64,000 nt of DNA from Axinella damicornis (Eukaryota; Porifera; Demospongiae; Axinellida; Axinellidae). Made by a program: the position numbers and the translations under genes. This document shows, one piece after another, positions 10,174 through 21,625 of the stretch. Numbering within the stretch: position 1 is the first letter of the stretch; each line of letters begins with the position of its first letter. The stretch is taken from assembly GCA_963931865.1 (NCBI GenBank), contig OZ007516.1:979883-1043882 (forward strand), written 5' to 3'. The notes under the pieces are model-generated. The model was not told the origin of the DNA. It saw only the letters and a program-made list of their open reading frames with translations, and ran no database searches.

Positions 10174-11391
10174 TGTAATGGATGTGGATGGCAGGAAAGC
10201 ACTCCCTCCAAGGGGATCTGGGAACATGCCCCCTTCCAAGGGAAGTGGTTTCTCTCAGATTGGTTCTGGTGGGGTTTCGCTGTATACCACAACAATTATG
10301 TATTGTCCCAAATTTGGGGGGAATCCCTCCTCTATGAAGCACTGATCCACCGCTTCTATTACATGCCCACCTGCAGTGACTATTAATGTTCTCTCCTAGT
10401 TATTGAGCATCTCCTCCTATTAATGCCTGCTACTTGATTTTAGATAATCATTAGAATTCGATCTGATGTTCCTCCCCCCCTCCCCCCCTTCCCCCCCCCC
10501 CCCTGATCTGATGTTCCTCCCACCAGGCTCCCTTTACCGGCATTGCGGTTGCTGCTGGTGGCATTGCAAGAATTGTCACACCAATCTGGGGTATGTGCAG
10601 TGTGTTACAAATGTTAAGGGTATTCTCTCTCAGATGTTGGTCGTGTTTAGCCTCGTTCCAAGTCCTGGGAATGAGGCTAGTTCGTGTTGTGTCTCAAGGT
10701 TAGACATCCAAGTGTTTTGAGTTGTCTGCCATACACACAGTCAGATTAACAGCCTTTGATCTTTGAAAAGTGTGCATTATCTAGATAATGCACACTAAAG
10801 TGTGCATTAAGCGATTTAATGCTCCGTCATGTGATCGATTCTGAGGCGTCTGATTCGTTGAGGGTCACGTGAGTAGCACTAAATTTGCATAATACGAAAA
10901 TAATTTCCCAAATGACATACAACTAGAAACTGGCACATCTCGAAAATCAGTTCATGTGATGCATAATAATGATTTGCGCACACACTCACACGCATACACA
11001 CACACACACACACACAACGCCACACACACACACACACACACACATGCACACACACACACATTCACACACACGCACATGCACACACACACACACGCACACG
11101 CACATGCACACACACACACACACACACACAGCTGGTCCAGTGTTTGTAGGTCTAAATCTACGCACTGTCCTCACAATGGGCATCGAGTTGGTCATGTTCA
11201 TTCCTCTACTTGTGGGAATGGCGGTGTTCTACTCCCAGTTAGAGCCTGCAGAAACAACAGACGTAAAGGAACACGAAGAGAAAGAGGAGGAAGGGGAAGA
11301 ACTCCACGATATGAGTAATGCAGGATCATCCGAGACTGAGGAGGAGGAGCAGGAACACGCACTGTTGGTGGAAGAGGAGAAGACTATGTGA
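4262..11391 (+). CDS. MFSD8/CLN7-like transporter copy 2, divergent, complete
   Basis: Eight exons: 4262-4388, 4806-4951, 6470-6896, 7324-7523, 8716-8882, 9133-10087, 10527-10590 and 11132-11391 (TGA). They give about 781 residues; an in-frame upstream ATG at 4214 would add 16. The splice phases match the other copies exactly, which supports the unusual exon 1 (Cys-rich, CECHC..C.CRGC). Exon 2 holds TM1, exon 3 several helices starting GLGMSEN, and exon 4 FHWVGWYN as in all copies. Exon 5 ends with the helix before the loop. Exon 6 (955 nt) carries an additional luminal Cys-rich domain with many NxS/T sites, shared only with copy 1. The tail is strongly acidic ([10 protein letters not shown]). 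Exons 3 and 4 lack the K/C-rich segment of copies 3-8. Human MFSD8 has 518 residues, so the excess is mostly the luminal insert. Confidence 0.85.
4881..5100 (+). repeat. 110-bp tandem duplication across the exon 2 end
   Basis: Units 4881-4990 and 4991-5100 are nearly identical (differences at about 4900/5010 and 4934/5044). Each contains the last 71 nt of copy 2 exon 2, its GTGAGA donor and about 40 bp of intron. The second unit therefore offers a second donor at 5062. Confidence 0.9.
5353..5670 (+). mobile_element. tRNA-derived SINE (tRNA-Ser-like head)
   Basis: In intron 2 of copy 2. The head resembles a tRNA-Ser(GCT): TGGCTGAGTGGTTAAAGC as D arm/A box, an anticodon arm TTCGG-CTGCTAA-TCGAA, and GGTTCGAATCCC as B box. 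The 11-nt anticodon segment TCGGCTGCTAA occurs three times in tandem, and the acceptor stem pairs poorly, so this is not a working tRNA. The body contains GGGGATGTAAAGCCGTCGG, a core resembling the conserved central domain of invertebrate tRNA SINEs (family recalled, not searched). A second, inverted copy lies at 15925-16192. Confidence 0.8.
5690..6383 (+). repeat. CCCACACCCACACGCA minisatellite grading into (CA)n
   Basis: About 690 bp in intron 2 of copy 2. Higher-order units of CCCACACCCACACGCACC with CCCCTACC punctuation change to CA/ATATACACACGCACACGC repeats near 6180. It follows directly after the SINE and ends about 90 bp before exon 3. Confidence 0.9.
7560..8190 (+). repeat. Polypyrimidine minisatellite CTCTGCCYCTTCTGCCCC
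   Basis: About 630 bp in intron 4 of copy 2, beginning about 37 bp after the exon 4 donor at 7524. Units of roughly 18-36 bp (CCTCTGCCTCTTCTGCCCC and CTCCCACTTCCAC variants) leave one strand almost free of purines. The long open frames on both strands here are compositional artefacts. Confidence 0.9.
8384..8475. repeat. Degenerate hairpin MITE related to that at 56081
   Basis: CCCAGCTTTCCGCCGTCGCTTG pairs imperfectly with CAAGCGATGAAAAGCTGG. The right edge reads GGGAACAAGGCTA. It is in intron 4 of copy 2. Confidence 0.5.
8994..9081. repeat. Nested hairpin MITE, CTAGCCTCGTTCCCAGG family
   Basis: An outer pair TAGCCTCGTTCC / GAACGAGGCTA encloses a complete inner hairpin (9007-9052) whose arms read TAGCCTCATACCCAGGCCCC and its complement. 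It lies in intron 5 of copy 2, 51 bp before exon 6. This looks like one element inserted into another. Confidence 0.7.
10128..10172 (+). repeat. Poly-T followed by a 31-nt G run
   Basis: T14 then G31 in intron 6 of copy 2, about 40 bp after the exon 6 donor. Its length may be imprecise because of sequencing. Confidence 0.85.
10648..10680. repeat. Short hairpin MITE, CTAGCCTCGTTCCCAGG family
   Basis: TAGCCTCGTTCCAAG pairs with CTGGGAATGAGGCTA over a minimal loop, in intron 7 of copy 2. Confidence 0.6.
10978..11131 (+). repeat. CA microsatellite ending at the exon 8 acceptor
   Basis: (CA)n with ATGCACAC and CGCACA interruptions. It runs directly into the CACAG acceptor of copy 2 exon 8, replacing the usual polypyrimidine tract. 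Confidence 0.9.
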
Positions 11392-11559
11392 CAATGCTAG
11401 AGCCACGATCATGACGTTTAGTGCACAATGTACATACATGCTAGAGTACTTTCATTGCGTGTGCTGATAGACAATAATTATTGGGCAAAGATTCAGCCAA
11501 GCAGAAGGCTACATTTTGAATTTGTATTGTGTATTCTTCTCTGCATACATGAAGAACTC

Positions 11560-12232
11560 GTACTGACCTGGTTGACACATCCTCATACCAGCAGCTAGCT
11601 GGGAGTGACTCGTACTGACCTGGTTGACACATCCTCATACCAGCAGCTAGCTGGGAGTGACTCGTACTGACCTGGTGGACGCATCCTCATACCAGCAGCT
11701 AGCTGGGAGTGACTAGTACTGACCTGGTTGACATATCCTCATACCAGCAGCTAGCTGGGAGTGACTCGTACTGACCTGGTGGACACATCCTCATACCAGC
11801 AGCTAGCTGGGAGTGACTCGTACTGACCTGGTGGACACATCCTCATACCAGCAGCTAGCTGGGAGTGACTCGTACTGACCTGGTGGACACATCCTCATAC
11901 CAGCAGCTAGCTGGGAGTGACTAGTACTGACCTGGTGGACGCATCCTCATACCAGCAGCTAGCTGGGAGTGACTCGTACTGACCTGGTGGACACATCCTC
12001 ATACCAGCAGCTAGCTGGGAGTGACTAGTACTGACCTGGTGGACGCATCCTCATACCAGCAGCTAGCTGGGAGTGACTCGTACTGACCTGGTTGACACAT
12101 CCTCGTACCAGCAGCTAGCTGGGAGTGACTCGTACTGACCTGGTGGACACATCCTCATAACCAGCAGCTAGCTGGGAGTGACTCGTACTGACCTGGTGGA
12201 CACATCCTCATAACCAGCAGCTAGCTGGGAGT
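11560..12232 (+). repeat. 52-bp minisatellite, about 13 copies
   Basis: Consensus parts are GTACTGACCTGGTKGACRCA, TCCTCATACCAGCAGCTAGC and TGGGAGTGACTC. Units are very similar; the last two carry a one-base insertion (CATAACC). It lies between copy 2 and the minus-strand Ubl gene. Confidence 0.95.
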
Positions 12233-12744
12233 GATTGTCTTGGTTCTGATGTATTTGGCCATACATGCAATGGCTATTATAACCCTGGCCAGCTATTGCA
12301 CTCTAATTTAACATGCAACATCAACTTAATTTTGTTGCTACCCGGGCCTGGCCATGAATTCCTATAGTCTGAGGAGAGTCATGGAATATATGGACGTTTG
12401 TCATTGTTGTATACGTACCTTACTCTCTTCCTAAGGCCTTATTTTGTTCGAAATATACTTAATTTTTCTTTTTGCCATAGTTATGATTGGATCTGCACAT
12501 TATAATTAAGTTAGAAGAAAATCCGTTACACATCCCCACAGTCTCATGCAGTACTGTATTACATTTGCCAATGCACCTTGGCAATTATAGTACTGCACAA
12601 CCGGCCCGTTCAGATTGCATGAAATATTGACAGAGAAAATAATAATTATGAAAGTTTGCATACACACTAAAAATAATAATATAACAAGCAGTCAACACAG
12701 AAATACATTGTAGAATACACACGTGCTGCGGGCCCGGCATAACC
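12233..12744. other. AT-rich spacer 3' of the Ubl gene
   Basis: No coding exon seen. On the minus strand this is the 3' flank of the Ubl-ARM-like gene. AT-rich AATAATAATT stretches at about 12635-12690 would suit its 3' UTR. Confidence 0.4.
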
Positions 12745-14802
12745 CTACTGTGAAATCATTGCGAACACTTCATGCACCGACTGGACTTCCATCATTTTCT
12801 TCAGTCCAAAGTACATTTTACTCAGTCTGGCCTTTGCCAGAATGGACAGTCGGGGAGGCTCAACAGGGGTGTGAGAAGCGAGCATAGATATAAGGGCCCT
12901 GGCTTTCCCTTGTAGCGCTTTGGGAACGTACCAGGGAACACAAATGACATAGTCCAGTAGGTTTTCTTTGATGAGGATTTCCCGGTGGCTTTCTCGACCA
13001 AGAGTGTTGTGTAGCCAGAACAGAATGCTCTCTATAGCCATCAGTTGAAGCTTGTGCAGTAATACACTATGCTCCTCTGCAGCAGCAACTGCCCGACCTA
13101 GTGGTGTGCTTGGAAGATAGATTAAGTTCACATATGGGAAGAAAACAGACCAGCTGAATCTCCTTTTTTCCTCGTACTCCATTAGTTCAGTGGGAGTGAC
13201 CATCTGTAAGAAGGTTTCAGCATGTTGAGCCATCTTCTCGAGCAAGTCGGGTTGAATTAAATGAGGTGACTGCAATACCAGTTGAGCCAGGAACATCTGG
13301 GTGAAATAGCTGTGTGGTCATTGGAGAGACAGTCAGAATAATCGTAAAGTCCTAGTGACAAAAGCACTCAAGAAAAATCCACGGGGAACTCAATCTCAAA
13401 GCCAAGTGCAAAGCACTCCAGTTTGGAAGTAAAGGGTTAAAGAGAGAACAAAAGTCCGGGACGTACCTTATCAGCACGAAATCCATTCGCTCAGCTGTCT
13501 TGGCCTTTTGGAGCTGAGCAACATCCATAAGACCCTCGATGATGCCCGGTTGTGTGAGGCACGTGTGGCCCTCTACACTGTGGGCCAGGCAGAGGAACAC
13601 CGTGGCAACGAGCATGGACCACAGGATTTGAGTGGAGGGCGAGTGTGAAGTGCAGATCATCTGGTTGAGTGCGTCCGGGCATGATGCAATCTGCTGGTGT
13701 ACCTCAGGGAGTTCACATACACTGAATGGGAGAAACACACATTTGAAACAGTTCATCAATATCAGTCCAAAGTGCAACCTACGCAACAGCGATCAGAGAT
13801 GGTCAGTGATTAGTACTGATTTTTCGTATGCTCCTAAAACGTCAACTAAGTGTCAAATCATCAAACAGTAAGTTAGTTTTCTGTTGGAAAGGTTGCAATA
13901 TGCTGACTAACAATGTAGTGACACTGCTGGCATAACTCTAGATGTGATATTGCTTCTTACTTTGCTAGGATTGCAATCACAGAAGTGATGTTATCCTGCA
14001 GCAAGGCATCAATCATGTCCTTGTGTCCCTGAGACCCACTACCATCAACAATCGGCATTCCCTTCGTAAGTTTCACACGCAGCAGAGATTTCAGACACAG
14101 CGGTATGATACCCCGGCAAATAATGAGCTTGCGGAGATCAAGCGAAGAAGCAAGGTTTGAAAGCACATTCATGCAGACACACTCAAGGTACTTTACTTCT
14201 ACAGGGATATCTGACCAAGGCATGCTGAGAACAAGCGTGTACAGGCTGAGAAGGATATCCAGCCCACCTAGCTGCAGAAAGTACAGCTTGTTGACTTGGA
14301 TCACAGGTGAAACCCAAGGAGAGAACCGCTTGTATGCAAGATCTTCCATGATCCCAACTTGATAGCCCATGATGATAAAGTCATGTGCGTCGCCACTTAG
14401 ACTTCCATTTTCGAACGGACTTTCAACACATAGCAGGGCATGTACAGATCGCATCCAACTCACAGCTTCTAAAATATCACCGCACTCTGCTTTGGCTTTG
14501 TAGGTCAAATGGAGAGTGTCACCACTGCGAATGTGGAGCAAGCGGACACTGTCTGCATCCTTGAGAACAACCGACTCATGCGTCAGACGCTGCGTACATG
14601 CTGGGACATTGAATGAAGATTCTATCCCCTTCTTGATCTCTTGCACACTCCCTGGGATGGACGTGAAGGTGAGAGGATGCTCGTCCACTGAGTTGGTTGA
14701 GGTGCAGTGGAGGACCACATTGAGATTGAAAGCAATAGCTTCATCACCTGGGTCATCTTGATCACTGTCCGTGAGTATCAACTCTTCCACACCTTGCTCC
14801 AT
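12745..14802 (-). CDS. Ubiquitin-like domain protein with helical (armadillo-like) C-terminus
   Basis: Three exons on the minus strand: 14802-13961, 13721-13467 and 13309-12745 (TAG). Phases agree and give 553 residues. Residues about 1-20 are acidic (TDSDQDDPGDE). Residues about 25-100 look like a ubiquitin fold: a beta strand, then VQEIKKGIE as the helix, then LLHIRSGDTLHL near the end. No C-terminal GlyGly follows, so it is a built-in Ubl domain, not a conjugated modifier. The remaining 450 residues are leucine-rich helices without membrane segments, resembling HEAT/ARM repeats. I do not recognise the family by name. Exon 3 uses the upstream CACAG acceptor, because the CCCAG before the ATG at 13296 would shift the frame. 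It is unrelated to the transporters around it. Confidence 0.8.
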
Positions 14803-15905
14803 TCCAGACTAAGACGAGTATATAATTATGGCAAGCTCGCTTGTACTGTGAAATAACTATAACTATGTGTATGTGCACAAGCATCAGACGAATCAAGTGC
14901 TGTGGTGGGGCACAGACTCCAACAGCTATCTGGGAAATCAAGAGTAGAGAATATGCAGCAGGAACAGCAGTACCAATGGTGACATCCCAGCCCATCTACC
15001 ACAATCCTAGGCCTTGTTCTCAGGCCATATGCAGGCTCTTGTGAGCCTGGAAGGGAATGAGGCTACCACAATCCTAACACTAATTGGGAGTGCATGGCCC
15101 ACATCTCCATAGGCCCACCCTGAAGGAGCATGGGGGGGGGGGGGGGGGGGGGGGGGGGGGAACATCTCCATAGGCCCACCCTGAAGAAGGAGCATGGGGG
15201 AGGGGGGGGCACATCTCCATAGGCCCACCCTGAAGGAGCATGGGGGGGGGGGGGGGATCGATGTCCTACCTAGGAAACTATGTGTGTGTACATTATGTGT
15301 AACTTTCCTACCTGACTAAGATCCACGCAATGGCATCTTGCAACTTATCCACCTGTGGATAAGCAGAACGTACAAGGTGGACTTGGCTTTATGGCAACAT
15401 AGACTACTTCCATGCAAAACAGGTTGACATAAAGCAATTCTACTACTCTTCCAGTTAGGCCACTATTTGTAGTTTCTCATCCGGGAGTTCCCAAGAATAG
15501 TATGCGGCGGGCGGACATTACCATTATGCCATTAGATTAGTGTTCAACAGGAAATCTGCTATATAAACACTACTTTGCAGACCTATGATAGTTAACTAAC
15601 CGTGAATTTGCCAAGGCATGCACCAGCGTTTTGTGAGCTGTCTTTCTGTAGATGGTGAAGTTCAACATCTCCGTTACTCGATCTGTGAGATCGTGGCACT
15701 GTCTCGAGGCAGAGTCCAAGATGTGCGCATGCGCAGTAAGAAATAATGGCATAATGGCAAGTTTCATGTGGGGGCAATATTTCATGCGGGTGGGGGATGA
15801 GAAACTAACATTCAAGAAATAGTGGCCTTATAGCTATGACTGAGCCGTCTGAGTGGTGATGCTGTGGTAAAGGCACACACTTGCCACAAGAGTAGGGACG
15901 AGGCT
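14803..15905. other. Spacer upstream of the Ubl gene with G-run repeats
   Basis: No coding exon recognised. It contains a degenerate CTAGCCTCG-type hairpin near 15009-15065 and the G-run repeat listed separately. The remainder is unique AT-rich sequence and includes the likely promoter of the divergent Ubl gene. Confidence 0.4.
15093..15256 (+). repeat. Three tandem units each ending in a poly-G run
   Basis: The unit CATCTCCATAGGCCCACCCT-GAAGGAGCATG followed by a G run occurs three times (runs at about 15133-15160, 15196-15209 and 15242-15256). Confidence 0.85.
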
Positions 15906-15924
15906 AGTGGCTTGTTCTTAACAA

Positions 15925-16192
15925 ACTAACTATTTGCCCCTTGAGAGTTACTAACGAGGGCCTGGAGAAGGCAGAGCCTATTGAACCAGGTCCCCTGGGA
16001 CCGATAGCTTTACATCCCCTCCAAAGGATGTGGTGTGAACTAAATCAGGTGAAAAAGGACACACCTACTCATATTTTAGGGTAGAGCTGAGTCAACTCCT
16101 CTGGTGAGATAGATAATAGAGCAGGCCCTATTATCTATGCTCGAACCAGCAGCCTAACTGTCGAATGCTTTTACCACTCGGCCACCAGCCAT
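15925..16192 (-). mobile_element. tRNA-derived SINE, inverted second copy
   Basis: Reverse complement of the SINE at 5353-5670. The right end reads as the tRNA-like head (complement of GGCTGGTGGCCGAGTGGTAA and of GGTTCGAGC). The middle gives the GGGGATGTAAAGC core, and the left end the CCTTCTCCAGGCCC segment. It diverges by many substitutions and lacks the triplicated anticodon arm. Confidence 0.75.
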
Positions 16193-17600
16193 CCCTGTTC
16201 TTGGCTGACACCAACTAGTAGTAGCTATCTGTGATAGCTATTCCTTGAGTTACAAACTTCATTGTAGCTCTTCAATTTATTGGACATGGACTCAAAATGA
16301 ACTTACAGAAGTGGGTGGGGCTGTGTGAGGCAATTCTGTTTAAAATCGATGCTGACATGTAGATTAACATTAGCTAACACTATCTAGTACCTTCAGTTCA
16401 CTCTGTTCCACTGTTCCATTGCCACTTCTACTTGCTCTCGGAGCAAAACAAAAGTCACATACAATACCGTATACACGAAGCTTACGCCTATAATACGCAC
16501 AATGTTTGTTTCACATTATGTAATGACTGCAAGTGACGTAGCGTAGCCGGCCTCGTACCGCGCGCCGCGCCGAGAGCGTTTCTGCCTGGTACCTGCAGAA
16601 CAGAATGCTCTGTTATTAACTAGCTACTCTGTTCCCCGTACCAGAACCATAATAACCCACCTATAGCACCTCAGTGTTGCACAAAGGATGTTCACATCCA
16701 TATACAAATCATTAGTCTGGCAGGAAGTAGGGCGATTAGGTAACTAGCTCTACATGGAAGAGAGTGAGTGGCACGAGACTAGTGAGTGGCATAGGTTTCC
16801 TGGCACAAAATTCCATCAGGGTTATAGTATAATTTCTTTCTCAAAAATGGACAGATGTGATTTTGCATTATAAATTCTGGTATGTTCACTATGTTGTTTG
16901 GTGATGGTTGTATGTCCTCTACCCAACTGAAACTAAAAGTGAGATGCAAATCATATTCAAGACCTTCCAGCTGGACCATCACTCTAGAAGCCAATTGATG
17001 GCACAATGAGAATTTAAATGTGAAGTTCAAGGCATCCTATACCAGACATATGTAAAAGCTGGTGCTGCTTCTCCATGGGGGAGTTGCTTTGGTATCCCCT
17101 TTCGGTAAAGTGATGGAATGGTGCATGCACAATTTTACAATTTTTGGAGTTCAATTTGGACCAATCTTTTTCCTCAATCAAACTATGATACCATGCGTCA
17201 CATAGCTAATAGGCTTTCTTGTACGCAGATGACTATAGGGCTGCTTTACTTACCCTGTTGGTAGCACCATTTCAGTCACATTCAGGTGGGATGTGGCCTG
17301 ATGCTTGCACTTGTGTGCCAGCCAGAATAAATTATTATACGTAGAGACTGAACATGTACAGTTTATGTTTCATGAATGTACACTTGTCAGTTGTACATGG
17401 TACATAATGCATAGTGACAAACTGACTCAAGTAACTACATGCTCAAATACAAGCTTTAGTGCTTGAGGATTGTAGGAAACCACTTCACAACTGTGAATCT
17501 GCATGTACTCAAAGTGATTTCTAGATGTTGGTACACGTGGTAACTCATATCTTGTTTGTACAGTGTAGCTATTCTAACGCACATTTTGTTCAGCTATCAA
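16193..17600. other. Spacer upstream of copy 3 with decayed gene-flank repeats
   Basis: No exon recognised. Segments at about 16840-17170 match the 3' flanks of copies 4 and 5: GGACAGATGTGATTTTGCAT, GGACCATCACTCTAGAAGCC and GGCATCCTATACCAGA. Around 17440-17540 it shares GCATGTAC.CAAAGTGATTTC with 28700, 35590 and 41890. This looks like an old duplicate of transporter flanking DNA. Confidence 0.55.
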
Positions 17601-17613
17601 GTGACCTGCAGGC

Positions 17614-17621
17614 TGACGTCA
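17614..17621 (+). promoter_or_regulatory. CRE-like palindrome TGACGTCA upstream of copy 3
   Basis: Perfect TGACGTCA, 87 bp before the copy 3 ATG. It matches the ATF/CREB consensus. An E-box CACGTG lies further up at 17534-17539. Function is inferred only from position. Confidence 0.3.
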
Positions 17622-17707
17622 GTCTTATTAACTAGTGCTACCTGTGGCTCAAGTCAGTATAGTGCTAGCTAGTGTTCCTCGCGTGGACCTGTAGATTATA
17701 TGATACG

Positions 17708-20700
17708 ATGTCTCAGTACAGCTGTCTGGAGTGTTGCCATATAGGTTGCTGGGGAAGCAAGAGTGCTAATCCAGGTAAGGTGTACAGGCGGTGTAAAGTA
17801 GTATCCAAGCACAATGATAGGGGCAAACCTTTCTATCCAGTCCACTAGCCTCTGAATTATTTCACTACGTGCATGTATATTACCATGAGGAGTGCTCTTG
17901 AAAGCACATGGTCAGAATTTGACTCAAAATATATAATAAGTTATCCCTGTGCACCTGTTGTTCCAAGTGTACTATTAGACAATAGCTATTCCTTGTGTAT
18001 CCACCACATACACATTGTCACTAGCCAAAGAGCTCTGGAGGTTGAGGGTGAACTTCTTTGTTTTGTTGGTGCTCTTACTTGCAAACGTTGGCTACATATC
18101 ACCTCTGGCATCACTCCACCAGTTTGTCACCAACCCAACACTGGAAGAGCAGAATGGAACACGGCTGGTACAGGCATAGATACAGCTGTTCCACTTAGTA
18201 GAGTGAAACTGAATGTGATATAGCTACTTCACGTATACGTACTATGTAGCTATATGTGTGTGCATGTAGCTGCGACTATTGGTCACGTAGTGTGCTCTGA
18301 ACAGAGTTCCAATGGGACACAATACATATGCGTGACCTATATTCACAGTGTGAAGTTAGATGTAGCAGGTGCCTGTATTGCAAGTATTATAATACCTTTG
18401 ACTTCCTTTCAGGTTCCACTCGGCCTTGGACAGTCAGAGTTCTTCTATTCCTGGGTTGTGACTGCTTACAGCATTGGAGAAGTGACCTTTGCACTTGTAT
18501 ATGCCTACCTCTTCCACGTGGTTCCTTACGCTTACATATTTCTGTCCCTCATTGTGAGCTACATACTCGGCTCCATACTCTATGCTGTGGCTTCACATGG
18601 ATGGATGATTTTTGTCGCAAGGTTTCTGGTGGGAGGGAGCAGTGTTCTTGGTGAGTCAGTTCTCTATGTGTACATTGCCGAAAGAGAAGTGGATTATGAA
18701 AGAGCCTACTATGCAACACAAGACCACATGGATGATGTTGACGGGAGTAAGAAACAAAGAAAGTTGAAGGAAAAGATGTATGCATATCGTACCATTTGTG
18801 TTGGTGCTGCATTTCTGATTGGCTCAGGTACTGGTTTATTTTCTCTGTTCTGTTGCCGTAGCAATAAGAATATATATCACAATACTGCAACCACTTATGG
18901 TGTAAGTGTGGTAGCTAGCATGCATTTCTTGTGATTGCAGGCATTAGTGCTCTTGCTGCATATACGGGTGGTGCTAACCAGCTCCACTGGATTGGCTGGT
19001 ACAATGTGGCCATTGGAGGAGCACTACTTTGTGTGCTGATTGCTCTTTTCCGTGGGGAGTGTGCGTGGAAGAAACTGGAGATGAAGTGCACAACAACCAA
19101 ATGCAGTAGCTTGAAGTCTAACAAGACAGTGGCTCTGACTGGATCAGTGGTAATAATACCCCTCAAGTTTCTAATTTCCATCGTATAGCAGTTGACATGG
19201 AAGAGGGCGAGCAGCTCAGATGTTTATTATAGCACTGATGTTTATTGCTCCCTCATAAGACTGTGGTGTGTGGGTTGGTCGATTCTAACTTGTAACTTAG
19301 TCTTGGTGGTCTTCCTGCAGGTACTTGTGTTCTTTACAGTTGCAGCATATGCAATGGACTCTATCCCTAGTGTGGTGGACACTCTTGTCAACCCAATCCT
19401 CAGTGATTACTTCGGCTTCACTGAAAAGGAAACCAGTTACTACTTTGTGGGGTTGACACTTGCATACACAGCAAGCTCACTGCTGCTGTAAGTTAAAGGG
19501 TATTGCATACAGCTCAAAGTATGTAGTACACGTTCAGGGTGATCTGGGATCTTGATAACCATGCACCGACATTTCTTTTCAGAGTTATAATACAAGAATT
19601 CAAGATTAATAATCGCATGATAGCCATGCTTGGAGTCACGGCCTCCATTGTTGGTGCAGCTCTCATTGCAGACTGGCAGGCAATTGGATATGACCCTTGC
19701 ACTCAATTCAGCCCCTTCCACCATCCAGAGTTAACACTTGAATCTAAACTTTGTCTCAACAACTCTAATGTCAGTAATAATTACTTTCCGTGTGCAAATG
19801 TGACTCTACTGCATGCAGTGTGTGAGTCATTGGGTGATACCAAGTATCACTGCTACTGGAATCAGCACTCAAGAGTGACTGGGGAGGAATGTCACGCATG
19901 TCCTTCCATCTGCCGCGGCGAGTACAAGTCCCTCAACTTTGCACAGTTTGGAGTTGGATCATTTGTGTTTATGTTTAGTTTTCCAGTGATCAGGACTGCA
20001 CTAATGATCGTGATAGCCAGTAACCTCAGTACAGGGATTCGGGTAAGAAACTGAATAGTATTGGTTATCGAGAAGTACACATCATGTAGCCTGTGACTCT
20101 GGTCCTGTACTCAGTACATTATACCATTATGCACCATTTAGGCTAGTGTGTCAACTTCTCCTTTCCCATGAAACTCCTACATGCAGGGTGTGTTCATGGG
20201 TATCGTTAATGCACTGGGTGGTCTGGCCAGGATTCTAACACCCATCTGGAGTAAGTACAACTGTGTATGTTGTATACTAACTAATGCATACATGGTATTC
20301 CATGCAGAGAGAGATCAATTGGGTACATTGTCAGTGGAGTAGGACATATATACTTGCACATGTAATTCCTGCCAAAAGGTTGTGTATTAGTGTACACGCC
20401 CTGCTCAGCTGACTGCTCTCTATTGTTTTGGAGTGTTCATCCTCCCTGATGAACTGAACACCTGCTGGTGAACTCCTGCTGATGAACTCCTGCTGATGAA
20501 CTCCTGCTGGCCATATCCTGCTGATGAAGTACTGCTGGTGTTCCCTCCTTTCCTTGCCACCACTAGCTACCTCTGTGTCACTGCACACATCGTAGCCTCT
20601 TAATCACCACCGCCTCTTTGCAAGTGCAACTCCATGCTTTCCTTTCCTTCTTGTCTTAGGCTCACTGCACTGTGCAATACTGCATCCACAGGAAATAATT

Positions 20701-21625
20701 ACCGCATGTTCGTAACTTATGTCACAAGGTTCCTGTGCAATGCAATTATAGCCTCACTTCAAACTCGGCAATTAACCTCATTCCCCAGCTCATGTAAACT
20801 TCCTGTTTGTTGTTTGTTTGTTTTTCTAGCATAAGTATCCCAAGTAGGAATTTAAATAGTGGACTCAAATGGCTCAATAAGTTGGCTTCCATTTCTCAGC
20901 TAAAAGAAAGTTTTATCCTTCTTTAAACATGTTTAATGCAAAGAGATGCATATGGAGAGTCTAATAGCACAGTATGGCTATTGAGGAAAACTTCCAGAAA
21001 TTAAAATGGAGACAAAAGGTACAAAAGCTAGGTACAGGGGACAACCAATGAAGTAAACGAATAATCGCAGTACTACAGAACAAAAGACATGGTAAAAGCA
21101 GTTACAAGACATCATGACATTAACAGAGCAACAAAACAGAGCAAAGGCGTAATACAAAACAACCGAACTCAGTAAGTGTTTGAAAGAAGCTTGCGTACGT
21201 ACAGTGATGTACTAATCAGCTTTCACCGCATTTTACCGTTTGCAGATGTTTTAGTCTGCATGAGGAGCAGGGTTATACTTTTTTACTTCAGTGGACTCTG
21301 GCTGTGTCCACCTGCTTGTAAATAGAGCTAGCTTACCCAAATTCATTAACAATGGATGTGTTGCATTCCCCACAAACACACAGTCGACGCAGCGTATGAG
21401 GCAATGGGGAAGCGAACCTTCCTACCAATGGGAGTGATGGCAGGCTGCCACCTGCTTGTCCTTGTTGGATTTACTGGACTCTACACAAAGATAGCACCAC
21501 GGGAACGGAAAGACTCAGAAGGTCAAATCACTGGATGCAAAACAGAGCGGGATCCTGAAGACAGTGACAGTGCCAATGAGTCTACATCTCTTGCTAAGGA
21601 GACTAACCAACTGATTATTGAGTAA
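17708..21625 (+). CDS. MFSD8/CLN7-like transporter copy 3
   Basis: Eight exons: 17708-17774, 18025-18167, 18413-18827, 18941-19149, 19321-19487, 19583-20042, 20187-20250 and 21384-21625 (TAA), giving 588 residues. The N-terminus is MSQYSCLECCHIGCWG. Exon 2 (TM1) ends at a GTACAG donor. Exon 3 carries GLGQSEFFYSWVV and helices 2-4. Exon 4 has FHWIGWYN-type helices and the CAWKK..KCTTTKC loop (here LHWIGWYN). Exon 6 holds DWQAIGYDPC, NxS/T sites and the CHACPSIC loop motif. Exon 7 is GLARILTPIW. Exon 8 is the last helix plus an acidic tail. Unlike most copies, the tail reads ESTSLAKE, so the second hydrophobic residue of the [DE]xxxL[LI] signal is lost. Intron 7 (1.13 kb) is longest. A lysosomal-type MFS carrier is inferred. 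Confidence 0.88.
20455..20535 (+). repeat. Short tandem repeat GAACTCCTGCTGAT
   Basis: Four to six degenerate units of CTGCTGRTGAACTC in intron 7 of copy 3. Confidence 0.75.

Noticed and set aside
15570..15815. Minus-strand frame of 81 codons
   Set aside because: No splice partners, no family signal, and no copy elsewhere.
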